From Candidatus Faecousia faecavium (lineage in GTDB: Bacteria; Bacillota; Clostridia; Oscillospirales; Oscillospiraceae): a stretch of DNA of 64,000 nt. Where the stretch lies: contig DVGO01000038.1 of the NCBI GenBank assembly GCA_018712645.1, positions 41,451-105,450 of the forward strand, read 5' to 3'. Below the pieces are notes generated by a model. That model saw nothing but the letters and a program-made list of their open reading frames with translations. It ran no database searches and had not been told where the DNA came from. The translations under genes were made by a program, and so were the position numbers. Shown here one piece after another: positions 27,964 through 36,814 of this stretch. How positions within the stretch are numbered: the first letter of the stretch is position 1; each line of letters starts with the position of its first letter.

Positions 27964-30900
27964 ATTGACCCCGGAACAGGCCCAGGCGGTGGAAAACCGG
28001 GGAGGCCGGCTGCTGGTTTCAGCTGCTGCCGGTTCCGGAAAAACCAAGGTGCTGGTGGATCGTCTGCTGACTTACCTGACCAACCCAGCCGATCCTGCCA
28101 ATCTGGACGAATTTTTGATCATTACATATACCAAGGCCGCCGCATCGGAACTGCGGGGAAAAATTGCCGCAAAACTCACAGAGCGCATTGCCCAGGAGCC
28201 GGACAACCGCCACTTGCAAAAGCAGATGCAGCGACTGTTCCTGACGAAGATTTCCACCGTCCACGGCTTCTGCAGCGATTTGCTGCGGGAATATGCCTAC
28301 CGATTGGATGTGGCCCCGGACTTCCGGGTGGCGGACGAAAGCGAATGCCGGGAAATTCGCTCCCAGGTTCTGGAAGATTTGCTGGACAGCGCCTATGCAA
28401 ATGCAGAAAACAGGGAAGATTTTCTGGCTTTCACGGATACCCAGGGCCTGGGGCGGGATGACCGCCTGGTGCCGGAAATCATCGAAAAGGTCTATGACAG
28501 TGCCCGGTGTCACTTAGACCCCGATGGTTGGTTGAATGCCTGTCTAAAAGCTACTGAAACAGAAGATATTACCGATGCCGGGGAGACGGTGTGGGGTAAG
28601 TACCTGATGGAAGACCTCTATGACTATCTCGACTGTCAGATTCAGGTTCTGGAGCAGTGCCGCCGGGAACTGGAAGCCAGCGATGGCCTGGAAAAACCGG
28701 CTGCTAATTTGGGTCAAACCCTCAATCAGCTGAAAAACCTTCGTGCCTCCAAAACCTGGGATGAGATTGTCCGTCAGGGGAAAATTGACTACGGTCGTTT
28801 GACCTTCCCGAGAAAACTGTCGGACCCGGAACTGAGCGAACGGGTGAAAGCTGCCCGCAATGCCTGCAAGGATGGCCTGGAACGAAAGCTGCGCAGTTTC
28901 CCGGATTTGTCAGAGGGAATCCTCCAGGATCTTTCTCAATGCGCCGCAGGAGCCAAAGGATTGGTGGCTTTGGTCCGGCAGTTTGACCGGGATTATGCGG
29001 CAGCCAAGCGCAGCCGCCGGGTGCTGGATTTCGGAGATTTGGAACACAGAACTCTGGATTTGCTGCTGGGGAAAAACCGCACCAGTCCCACGGCGGTATC
29101 GGAAGAAATTGCCAAACGCTTCCGGGAAATTCTGGTGGACGAGTACCAGGACTCCAACGGTGTCCAGGATGCAATTTTTACCGTTCTGTCAGAAAAACGG
29201 CAGAATGCGTTTTTGGTTGGTGACGTGAAGCAGTCTATCTATCAGTTCCGACTGGCGGACCCGGGGATCTTCCTGGAAAAATATCGGGATTTTCTTCCTG
29301 TAGAACAGGCTCAGCCCAAACAGGGAAGAAAGGTGCTGCTCAGCCACAATTTCCGCTCCGGTGCGGAGGTGATCGAAGGGGTCAACGCGGTATTCAGTAC
29401 CTGCATGCGCCCCAAGGTTGGCGGCCTTTTCTACGGCGAAGCAGAACAGCTGCGGGAGGGCATTCCCCATGTCCCACTGGAAGAGCCGGGGGTGGAACTG
29501 TACGCTCTGGAAGTCCGGGAGGATGCTTACGCAGAAGAGGCGGATTTTGTAGCCCAGAAAATTCAATCCATGCTCCGGGAGGGAACGACCATCCGCAAAA
29601 ACGGGAAACTCAGCCCGGTAACGCCGGAGGACATTGTGATTTTGCTCCGCTCTCCCGGAAGTGCCGGAGGGTATTTCCAGCGTGCGCTGGAGAAATTGGG
29701 AATCCGCTGCACCTCCGGCGGCGGAACAGACCTTTTGCAAACCGAGGAAATTGCCACCTTTCGGGCGCTGCTGCAAACTATCCAGAATCCCCGCCAGGAT
29801 ATTCCGTTGATTACCGTACTGGCAAGCCCGATTTTTGGATTTACCGCTGATGACCTCGCCCGGTTCCGGAGCCGGCAGAAAAAGGGCAGTGTTTACGATG
29901 CGCTGCTGCAAAGCGATACCCTTAAGAGCCAGGAATTTCTGGATATTTTGGGAACCCTTCGCCAGGAAGCTAGACACAGCACCCTGACAGCTTTGCTGGA
30001 GCGCTGCTTCTGCCTGACCAGAATGGACAGCCTCTATGCGGCTACAGCAGGCGGCGAAGCCAAACGGGCCAATCTTCAGACCTTCTATCAGCTGGCGGCG
30101 GATTATGAACAAGGAAATCTGCGGGATTTGTCTCAGTTCCTGGACTACCTGGACTCTCTGGAAGATCGGGGATTGGTGATGCCGGGGGCAGCCAACTCCG
30201 GATGCGTCAGCATTATGAGCATCCACAAATCCAAGGGACTGGAATTTCCGGTGGTGTTCTTGTGTAACTTGTCCCGGAAATTCAATCAGGAAAGCTTGCG
30301 GGCACAGATCCTTTGCGATAAAACTCTGGGATTGGGACTGTCAGTGGCGGATCAGGAAAAGCGGATCCGGTATCCCTCCATTGCCAAACGGGCCATTGCG
30401 GTAAAAATGGAGGCGGAAAGTGTCTCCGAAGAATTGCGGGTTCTGTATGTTGCCATGACCCGGGCCAAAGATCGGCTGATTATGACCTACGCTGCCAAAA
30501 GTTTGGAAAAGGATTTGCATCAGATCGCCCTGCGACAGGATTTTGACGGCGGTGAGCTGTTGTGCCGGGATGCCATTTGCCTGGGGGATTGGGTGCTGTT
30601 GGCCGCCATGAGCCGCAGGGAGGCTGGGGAACTTCACAACCTAGGAGGCAGACCAGGCCATACTCAGTTAAACGAGCATCTGTGGAAAATTACGGTCTGC
30701 CAGCCCCCAGAGCCCATGCAGGAGAACATCCAAGAGCTTCAGCAGAGCATCCGCCTTCCGGAAGGGGTACAGACCCGACTGGAAAACGCACTGGCATTTC
30801 ACTATCCCCATATGGCCGCCACCATGGCGCCCTCCAAACAGACAGCCACAGGCCGTAAAGGACGACTCAAGGACGCAGAAACGGCAGAAGACACCCAGGA

Positions 30901-31462
30901 ACCCAAACCCACCCAGCGAAACTGGCGCCAGCCAACCTTCAAAAACCGAAAAACCGATGCTCGTGCCTATGGCGTCGCCATGCACGCAGCTCTGCAATAT
31001 ATGGATTTTCGGATGGGAACTTCGGCTGAGTCGGTTGCGCAGGAGGTTCAGCGATTGGTGCAATCCGGTGTCCTGACTCAGGAGCAGGGACAGCTGGTAA
31101 ACTGCCGGCAATTGGCGCAATTTTTTGCAACAGAAATTGGAAGAAAGCTTGCCGCCGGAGCAGAGTGCCTCCGGGAGTTCAAGTTTTCCATTCTGGACGA
31201 CGGCAGCCATTACGGGGAAGGTCTGGAAGGCGAACAGGTTCTGCTGCAAGGCGTGGTAGACTGTGCCTTGCTGGAGGAGAATGGCATCACCATCGTAGAT
31301 TTCAAAACCGATGCGGTTACGGAGCAAAACCTGAGCACTGCGGTGGAGCGTTACCGCCCCCAGGTGCAGACCTATGCCCAGGCGCTGAGCAGGATTTATG
31401 AACAGCCGGTGATCGGCATGTATTTGTATTTCTTCCACCGAGGCCAGTTGGTTTTGCTCTGA
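27953..31462 (+). CDS. addA: ATP-dependent helicase/nuclease subunit A
   Basis: UvrD-like motifs: LVSAAAGSGKTKVLVDRLL, DEYQDSNGVQD, GDVKQSIYQFRLADPGIF, SIHKSKGLEFPVVFLCNL, LYVAMTRAKDRLI, nuclease GVVDCALLEENGITIVDFKTD. Confidence 0.96.
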   Translation: MADKLTPEQAQAVENRGGRLLVSAAAGSGKTKVLVDRLLTYLTNPADPANLDEFLIITYTKAAASELRGKIAAKLTERIAQEPDNRHLQKQMQRLFLTKISTVHGFCSDLLREYAYRLDVAPDFRVADESECREIRSQVLEDLLDSAYANAENREDFLAFTDTQGLGRDDRLVPEIIEKVYDSARCHLDPDGWLNACLKATETEDITDAGETVWGKYLMEDLYDYLDCQIQVLEQCRRELEASDGLEKPAANLGQTLNQLKNLRASKTWDEIVRQGKIDYGRLTFPRKLSDPELSERVKAARNACKDGLERKLRSFPDLSEGILQDLSQCAAGAKGLVALVRQFDRDYAAAKRSRRVLDFGDLEHRTLDLLLGKNRTSPTAVSEEIAKRFREILVDEYQDSNGVQDAIFTVLSEKRQNAFLVGDVKQSIYQFRLADPGIFLEKYRDFLPVEQAQPKQGRKVLLSHNFRSGAEVIEGVNAVFSTCMRPKVGGLFYGEAEQLREGIPHVPLEEPGVELYALEVREDAYAEEADFVAQKIQSMLREGTTIRKNGKLSPVTPEDIVILLRSPGSAGGYFQRALEKLGIRCTSGGGTDLLQTEEIATFRALLQTIQNPRQDIPLITVLASPIFGFTADDLARFRSRQKKGSVYDALLQSDTLKSQEFLDILGTLRQEARHSTLTALLERCFCLTRMDSLYAATAGGEAKRANLQTFYQLAADYEQGNLRDLSQFLDYLDSLEDRGLVMPGAANSGCVSIMSIHKSKGLEFPVVFLCNLSRKFNQESLRAQILCDKTLGLGLSVADQEKRIRYPSIAKRAIAVKMEAESVSEELRVLYVAMTRAKDRLIMTYAAKSLEKDLHQIALRQDFDGGELLCRDAICLGDWVLLAAMSRREAGELHNLGGRPGHTQLNEHLWKITVCQPPEPMQENIQELQQSIRLPEGVQTRLENALAFHYPHMAATMAPSKQTATGRKGRLKDAETAEDTQEPKPTQRNWRQPTFKNRKTDARAYGVAMHAALQYMDFRMGTSAESVAQEVQRLVQSGVLTQEQGQLVNCRQLAQFFATEIGRKLAAGAECLREFKFSILDDGSHYGEGLEGEQVLLQGVVDCALLEENGITIVDFKTDAVTEQNLSTAVERYRPQVQTYAQALSRIYEQPVIGMYLYFFHRGQLVLL

Positions 31463-31488
31463 CGAAAAAAGGTGTAAGTATGTCATTG

Positions 31489-31510
31489 GGGCACCCGGTA
31501 GGGTGCCCCA
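31489..31510 (-). terminator. Hairpin downstream of the 39-aa gene / addA
   Basis: GGGGCACCC-GGTA-GGGTGCCCC-type inverted repeat. Confidence 0.5.
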
Positions 31511-31518
31511 TGTGCCGT

Positions 31519-31638
31519 TTAGCGGCAGTTCTTTTCCTGAGTCTGGTCGGTGTTCTGGCTCTGACGCTCGTTGCTGGTATAGGTCTGGCGCTCGTTCTGG
31601 GTCTGGTTCTTCTTCTGCATGTTATTCTGCTTATTCAT
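31519..31638 (-). CDS. Small Q/N-rich protein (39 aa), last gene of the spoVAD-spoVAE cluster
   Basis: Minus strand ATG 31638: MNKQNNMQKKNQTQNERQTYTSNERQSQNTDQTQEKNCR*; ACGGAGGAT SD. Below the ORF-track length threshold. Confidence 0.7.
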   Translation of the reverse strand: MNKQNNMQKKNQTQNERQTYTSNERQSQNTDQTQEKNCR

Positions 31639-31696
31639 ACTTCGTATCCTCCGTTTTTGATCACGGCTTTGCCGCAACCCTATCATGCCCAGCTTT

Positions 31697-32053
31697 TCAA
31701 GATTTATCCTTGGCTTTGAAAAGAAGGCTTGCTACCAGTCCCGCCAGGATGGCAGCGGTGATGCCTCCGGCGGAGGCTTTCAGCCCGCCGGTGAAGATGC
31801 CAAGGAATCCATCTTCCTGGACTGCTTCCCGGACACCCTTGGCAAGGGTGTTTCCAAATCCCGTTAAGGGCACCGAAGCTCCGGCCCCGGCAAAGTCCAC
31901 CAGAGGCTGGTACAGCCCAACAGCACCCAGTAAAACCCCGATCACCACATAGCTGACCAGAATCCGAGCCGGTGTCAATTTGGTTTTATCAATCAAAATC
32001 TGTCCGATCAGGCACAAAAGCCCGCCCACCAGGAACGCTTTTACATAATCCAT
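31697..32053 (-). CDS. spoVAE: Stage V sporulation protein AE
   Basis: MDYVKAFLVGGLLCLIGQILIDKTKLTPARILVSYVVIGVLLGAVGLYQPLVDFAGAGASVPLTGFGNTLAKGV. Confidence 0.95.
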   Translation of the reverse strand: MDYVKAFLVGGLLCLIGQILIDKTKLTPARILVSYVVIGVLLGAVGLYQPLVDFAGAGASVPLTGFGNTLAKGVREAVQEDGFLGIFTGGLKASAGGITAAILAGLVASLLFKAKDKS

Positions 32054-32054
32054 G

Positions 32055-33071
32055 TTACCTGCCTCCTATAATGCACACTGCATGGCACACACCGGGAATG
32101 GGCAGTCCCTGTTGGGTAGAGGTAGGGGAGAGCAGCGCTCCGGTGCCGCAAAACAGAATTTTCTTTAGTTTCCCACTTTGCAGCTGCCCCAAAAGATACC
32201 CGCACAGGGTAATGGCGCTGCATCCGCAGCCGGAACCGCCGGCGTGTACATCCTGCTTGGTGTTGTCAAACACCAGATTGCCGCAGTCAGTCAGCTTTCC
32301 ACCCAGACTGATCCCGTCTTTCCGTGCCAGCTCCAGCAGCATCTCTTTGCCGATTTGTGCCAGATCGCCGGTGACAATCAGGTCAAAGTCTTCCGGCCCT
32401 GTTTTCAGGTCATCAAAGTGAGAGCGGATGGTGGCATAGGCAGCAGGGGCCATGGCTGCGCCCATGTTGTTTGCGTCTTTGATGCCAAGGTCAGTGACGG
32501 TGCCGATGGTACAGGCTGTGATTTTGGGACCTTTCCCCTGACGGCAGACCAAAGCCGCACCAGAGCCGGTGACCGTCCATTGGGAGGTGGGGGTTCGCTG
32601 TCCGCCGTAACCCAGTGGGAAACGGTACTGCCGTTCGGAGGAGGCAAAGTGGGAGGAAGTCATTGCCACCACCTTATCCGCAAATCCGCCGCCCACCGCC
32701 ATGGAGGCCATCAATAGACTTTCCGACATGGTAGAACAGGCCCCATAAAGCCCTAAATGGGGAATCCCGGTATTTCGCAGACTGAAAGAAGAGCCAATGC
32801 ATTGATTCAAAAGGTCTCCGGAAAACACCAGGTCAAATTCTCTCTGGTGCATACCAGCCTTTTCCGCGAGTTTCCGCAGAGCCTGCTGCTGCATGTATTT
32901 TTCTGCTTGCTCCCAGGTTTTCTGACCAAAATAGGTATCCCGGCATTTGATATCAAAGGTATGGGCCAGGGGGCCTTCCGCTTCTTTTTTTCCCGCCACA
33001 CTGGCCCAGTGGGTGATGACCGGAGGTTCCGGCAGGGCAAAGCTTTGTCTGCCCCGTTTCAGATTTGCCAT
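32055..33071 (-). CDS. spoVAD: Stage V sporulation protein AD
   Basis: Thiolase-like fold protein: GDLLNQCIGSSFSLRNTGIPHLGLYGACSTMSESLLMASMAV; SSHFASSERQYRFPLGYGGQRTPTSQWTVTGSGA. Confidence 0.95.
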   Translation of the reverse strand: MANLKRGRQSFALPEPPVITHWASVAGKKEAEGPLAHTFDIKCRDTYFGQKTWEQAEKYMQQQALRKLAEKAGMHQREFDLVFSGDLLNQCIGSSFSLRNTGIPHLGLYGACSTMSESLLMASMAVGGGFADKVVAMTSSHFASSERQYRFPLGYGGQRTPTSQWTVTGSGAALVCRQGKGPKITACTIGTVTDLGIKDANNMGAAMAPAAYATIRSHFDDLKTGPEDFDLIVTGDLAQIGKEMLLELARKDGISLGGKLTDCGNLVFDNTKQDVHAGGSGCGCSAITLCGYLLGQLQSGKLKKILFCGTGALLSPTSTQQGLPIPGVCHAVCIIGGR

Positions 33072-33164
33072 AAAAGCACCTTCCTTTGTTTTTCCTTATT
33101 ATGTCCAGGGGTTGCAATGGCAATGCAGGTTGCGTATAATGAGGAAAACATTCAGGAGGAAATC

Positions 33165-33656
33165 ATGATGCAAAGAAACATCCGAACCGCCCGGGAAGAA
33201 GATCTGCCCTGGATTCTGGAGATTTACGCCTATGCCAGGGACTTTATGGCAAAAACAGGAAACCCCAACCAGTGGGGCAATCACCATCCGCCCAAACACC
33301 AGCTTCAGCAGGATATCCAGGATGGAAATCTGTTTGTCGTGACGGAAGAGGAGAAAATCCACGGTGTGTTCTTTTTCTCCATAGGAGAAGATCCAACCTA
33401 CCGGGAAATCTTCTGCGGCAGCTGGCACGCCAGTCGTCCCTACGGAACCATACACCGCATTGCTTCCGACGGCACCGGAGGAATCTTAAGTGCTGCCGTT
33501 GCCTATGGGGCAGAGCGTATTGATTATCTGCGCGTCGATACCCATGAAGACAACAAGGTGATGCAGCGGGCGGTGGAAAAGCAGGGCTTTCGCCGCTGCG
33601 GAATCATCCACATCGCCGACGGTTCCGAACGCATTGCCTATGACCGGATTGGCTAG
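33165..33656 (+). CDS. GNAT-family N-acetyltransferase
   Basis: MMQRNIRTAREEDLPWILEIYAYARDFMAKTGNPNQWG...IHRIASDGTGGILSAAVAYG...LRVDTHEDNKVMQRAVEKQGFRRCGIIHI. Confidence 0.9.
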   Translation: MMQRNIRTAREEDLPWILEIYAYARDFMAKTGNPNQWGNHHPPKHQLQQDIQDGNLFVVTEEEKIHGVFFFSIGEDPTYREIFCGSWHASRPYGTIHRIASDGTGGILSAAVAYGAERIDYLRVDTHEDNKVMQRAVEKQGFRRCGIIHIADGSERIAYDRIG

Positions 33657-33842
33657 AACTCTTCGTCACAATAATTACATGATTTGTTCACAATTACCGT
33701 AAAATTCTGGAAAAAATGTAAGAAACCATTAACTGTAGATTAAGAAATCCTTATCCTTGTTGCATCTTGGACGCCCGTGTGCTATGGTATGCCCAGCCGC
33801 GGGAATCGGGACGCGGCAGAACAAAATAAGGAAGTGTTTATC

Positions 33843-34220
33843 ATGAAATACGATAGAAAAGGATGCGCAGTGGCGGCTGTATGTTTGGCCGCAGCCATGG
33901 CGCTGACTGCGTGCGGAGCCTCTTCTCAACAGAATCAGCAGGAGCAGACTCCCACCACAGTGGTTTCTTCTACGCTTACACAGCCGGTTGCAGATGATGC
34001 GCAGACTAAAACCATGAAGGGTGTGGTCAACACGATTGACACCGGCCTGGATATGCTGGTCCTGATTGCAGATGATGCATACTACCAGTTTGAAATCGGC
34101 GACGTAGATCTGACCGGTTTGGAACCGGGTGACACAGTCACGGTTACCTATACCGGCGAAGCACAGCCGGATTCGGAAACCGTGGAAGCGGCACTGGTAT
34201 CCGTTGAAAAAGCGGAATAA
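33843..34220 (+). CDS. Secreted lipoprotein
   Basis: MKYDRKGCAVAAVCLAAAMALTACGASSQQN lipobox; small beta-rich C-terminal domain. Confidence 0.8.
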   Translation: MKYDRKGCAVAAVCLAAAMALTACGASSQQNQQEQTPTTVVSSTLTQPVADDAQTKTMKGVVNTIDTGLDMLVLIADDAYYQFEIGDVDLTGLEPGDTVTVTYTGEAQPDSETVEAALVSVEKAE

Positions 34221-34227
34221 ACAACAA

Positions 34228-34268
34228 AAAGCAGCCCCACTGGAAGAAGCTTTCCAGTGGGGCTGTTA
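34228..34268. terminator. Bidirectional terminator
   Basis: GCAGCCCCACTGGAA-loop-TTCCAGTGGGGCTG. Confidence 0.8.
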
Positions 34269-34279
34269 TATTGTATTTC

Positions 34280-36208
34280 TTAGTACAGCTTTGCGCCGGC
34301 GGGGATGTGATCGTCCACCATCAGGCAGTGGAGCTTTTCCACACCTTCTTCGTGATGAATGGCGGAGATGATCATACCGCAGGAATCAATGCCCAACATC
34401 TTCCGGGGGGGCAGGTTGGTAATGGCAATCAGAGTCTTGCCCACCAGTTCTTCCGGCTCGTAGGTATCGTGGATACCGCTGAGAATTACCCGATTCTCGC
34501 CGCTGCCATCGTCCAGAGTGAACTTCAGCAGCTTTTTGCTCTTCTTCACAGCCTCGCAGGCCTTGACCTTGACAGCCCGGAAGTCGGACTTGGCAAAAGT
34601 TTCAAAGTCCACGAAATCTGCAAACAGAGGCTCCACCTCAACCTTGGAGAAGTCGATGACTTCCTCCTTCTTAACCACAGGAGCGGCGGTTTCTTCCTTC
34701 TTTTCGCTCTTGGGCATATCCATTGGCTTCATGGTGGGGAAGAGAATGACTTCCCGGATGGTATCGGTGCCGGTGAGCAGCATCACAATCCGGTCCACGC
34801 CCATGCCCATGCCGCCTGTGGGAGGCATACCGTACTCCAGGGCAGTCAGGAAATCCTCGTCCAGCATTTCGGTTTCCTCGTCACCACGCTCCCGCTGCTC
34901 TACCTGCTTCTGGAAACGGTCCCGCTGATCCATGGGATCGTTCAGCTCGGAGTAGGCGTTGGCCAGCTCACTGTGGCAGACGAACAGCTCAAACCGCTCT
35001 GTCAGTCGGGAATCCAGGGGAGAACGCTTGGTCAGCGGAGAAACCTCCACCGGATACATGGTAATGAAGGTGGGCTGAATCAGATGCTCTTCCACCTTCT
35101 GGTCGAAGCAGGCGTACAGGGCGTTGCCCCAGGTCTTTTCGGCAGCGTCGGCCAGTTCCACGCCAATGGCCTTGGCAGCGGCAACAGCCTCGGCGTCGTC
35201 GGTAATGGCGCCAAAGTCAACACCGGCGTACTCCTTGACAGCGTCCACCATGGTCAGACGGCGCCAGCCGGGGGTCAGGTCAATCTTTTCGCCCATCCAT
35301 TCCACTTCGTAGGTGCCAAGAATTTCCTTGGCAGCGCCGGAGATAATGCCTTCGGCAATGTCCATCATGTCGTGGAAATCGGCGTAAGCCTGATACAGCT
35401 CAACAGTAGTAAACTCGGGGTTGTGCTTGGGATCCATGCCCTCGTTACGGAAGATCCGGCCCACTTCATACACCCGATCCATGCCGCCCACAATCAGCCG
35501 CTTCAGAGGAAGCTCCGTGGCGATACGCATGTACATGTCAATATCCAGGGTGTTGTGGTGGGTGATAAACGGACGGGCAGCGGCGCCGCCGGCGATGGTG
35601 TTCAGCACCGGGGTTTCCACTTCGATGTAGTTCCGATCGTCCAGATAGTTGCGCAGGAACTTGATGAACCGGGAGCGGATCACAAAATTCTGTTTGACTT
35701 CAGGATTGACCATCAAATCCACATAACGCTGACGGAACCGGGTTTCCACATTGGTCAGTCCGTGGAACTTCTCCGGCAAGGGCAGCAGGGACTTGCTTAG
35801 CAGGGTGGCCTCGTGAACCCGAACGGAAATCTCGCCCCGCTCGGTCTTGAACACATCGCCAACCACGCCCACAATGTCGCCAATGTCGTTTTTCTTGAAC
35901 CGCTGGAAGGCGGATTCTTCCATCTCGTCGAACTTGACGTACAGCTGAATCCGGCCGTCACGGTCCTGCAAATCGCAGAAGGAGACTTTGCCCATGCCGC
36001 GCTTGCTCATCAGACGACCAGCCAGCCGGACGGACTGGCCTTCCATGGCTTCGAACTGGCTTTTGATAATGGCGGAAGTGGAAGTTACTTCAAACCGGGT
36101 TTCCAGGAATGGGTCAATGCCTTCTGCCCGGAGAACCTCCAGCTTTTCCCGGCGGACCTTTACCTGATCGGACAGGGGCATTTCGGACTGAGGTACAAAT
36201 TTTGCCAT
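34280..36208 (-). CDS. lysS: Lysyl-tRNA synthetase (class II) with C-terminal tRNA-binding domain
   Basis: LysRS core (RFRQRYVDLMVNPEVKQNFVIRSRF, FRNEGMDPKHNPEFTTVELYQAYADF, TGGMGMGVDRIVMLLT) followed in frame by FADFVDFETFAKSDFRAVKVKACEAVKKSKKLLKFTLDDGSGENRVILSGI...GKTLIAITNLPPRKMLGIDSCGMIISA. Confidence 0.96.
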   Translation of the reverse strand: MAKFVPQSEMPLSDQVKVRREKLEVLRAEGIDPFLETRFEVTSTSAIIKSQFEAMEGQSVRLAGRLMSKRGMGKVSFCDLQDRDGRIQLYVKFDEMEESAFQRFKKNDIGDIVGVVGDVFKTERGEISVRVHEATLLSKSLLPLPEKFHGLTNVETRFRQRYVDLMVNPEVKQNFVIRSRFIKFLRNYLDDRNYIEVETPVLNTIAGGAAARPFITHHNTLDIDMYMRIATELPLKRLIVGGMDRVYEVGRIFRNEGMDPKHNPEFTTVELYQAYADFHDMMDIAEGIISGAAKEILGTYEVEWMGEKIDLTPGWRRLTMVDAVKEYAGVDFGAITDDAEAVAAAKAIGVELADAAEKTWGNALYACFDQKVEEHLIQPTFITMYPVEVSPLTKRSPLDSRLTERFELFVCHSELANAYSELNDPMDQRDRFQKQVEQRERGDEETEMLDEDFLTALEYGMPPTGGMGMGVDRIVMLLTGTDTIREVILFPTMKPMDMPKSEKKEETAAPVVKKEEVIDFSKVEVEPLFADFVDFETFAKSDFRAVKVKACEAVKKSKKLLKFTLDDGSGENRVILSGIHDTYEPEELVGKTLIAITNLPPRKMLGIDSCGMIISAIHHEEGVEKLHCLMVDDHIPAGAKLY

Positions 36209-36211
36209 GGC

Positions 36212-36688
36212 TTAGCCCTCACGAGAGACACGGACAACCTTCATGGTGAAGGAACCGGCGGGAGCGTTGACGGTGAAGCGCTCGCCTGCGGCCTTGCCCA
36301 CAATGGCCCGACCGAAGGGGGAGTCATCGGAGAGCTTACGCTCCATGGGGTTGGCTTCCTGAGAACCGGTGATCCGATACTCGGTCTGGTTGCCCTTCTC
36401 GTCCTCTACCACAACGGTGCAGCCCAGGCCGACACGACCGGTGGCTTCGTTCTCGTCTTCAATGATGACGGCGTGAGACAGGATATCCTCAATCTCAGCA
36501 ATACGGCCATAGAGCTTTGCCTGCTCGTTTTTGGCGGCATCGTATTCGGAGTTTTCGGACAAGTCACCGTAGGAACGGGCTTCTGCGATCATGGCAGCGA
36601 CTTCCCGCTCACGGGTAGTCTTCAGATAGTTCAGTTCTTTTTCCAGATCTGCCAGACGCAGGCTGGTAATTTTAAATTCCTTAGCCAT
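36212..36688 (-). CDS. greA: Transcription elongation factor GreA
   Basis: EVAAMIAEARSYGDLSENSEYDAAKNEQAKLYGRIAEIEDIL; PFGRAIVGKAAGERFTVNAP. Confidence 0.96.
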   Translation of the reverse strand: MAKEFKITSLRLADLEKELNYLKTTREREVAAMIAEARSYGDLSENSEYDAAKNEQAKLYGRIAEIEDILSHAVIIEDENEATGRVGLGCTVVVEDEKGNQTEYRITGSQEANPMERKLSDDSPFGRAIVGKAAGERFTVNAPAGSFTMKVVRVSREG

Positions 36689-36776
36689 ATTTTAAAATCC
36701 TTTCTCAGATAAAATATCCATAGCTCCGAATATTATAGAGGAATTTTACCCTACAGTCAAGGCTATTTTCCAATTT

Positions 36777-36808
36777 TCCCCGCCCAATTTGGAATTTGGG
36801 CGGGGAAA
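36777..36808 (-). terminator. Terminator downstream of the SdpI-like gene
   Basis: TTTCCCCGCCC-loop-GGGCGGGGAAA. Confidence 0.7.
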
Positions 36809-36814
36809 CGGATG

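Noticed and set aside
26860-28047. 395-aa minus-strand ORF opposite addB/addA
   Set aside because: Antisense shadow; no motif support.
34271-35800. 509-aa plus-strand ORF opposite lysS
   Set aside because: Antisense shadow of lysS; no recognisable motifs.
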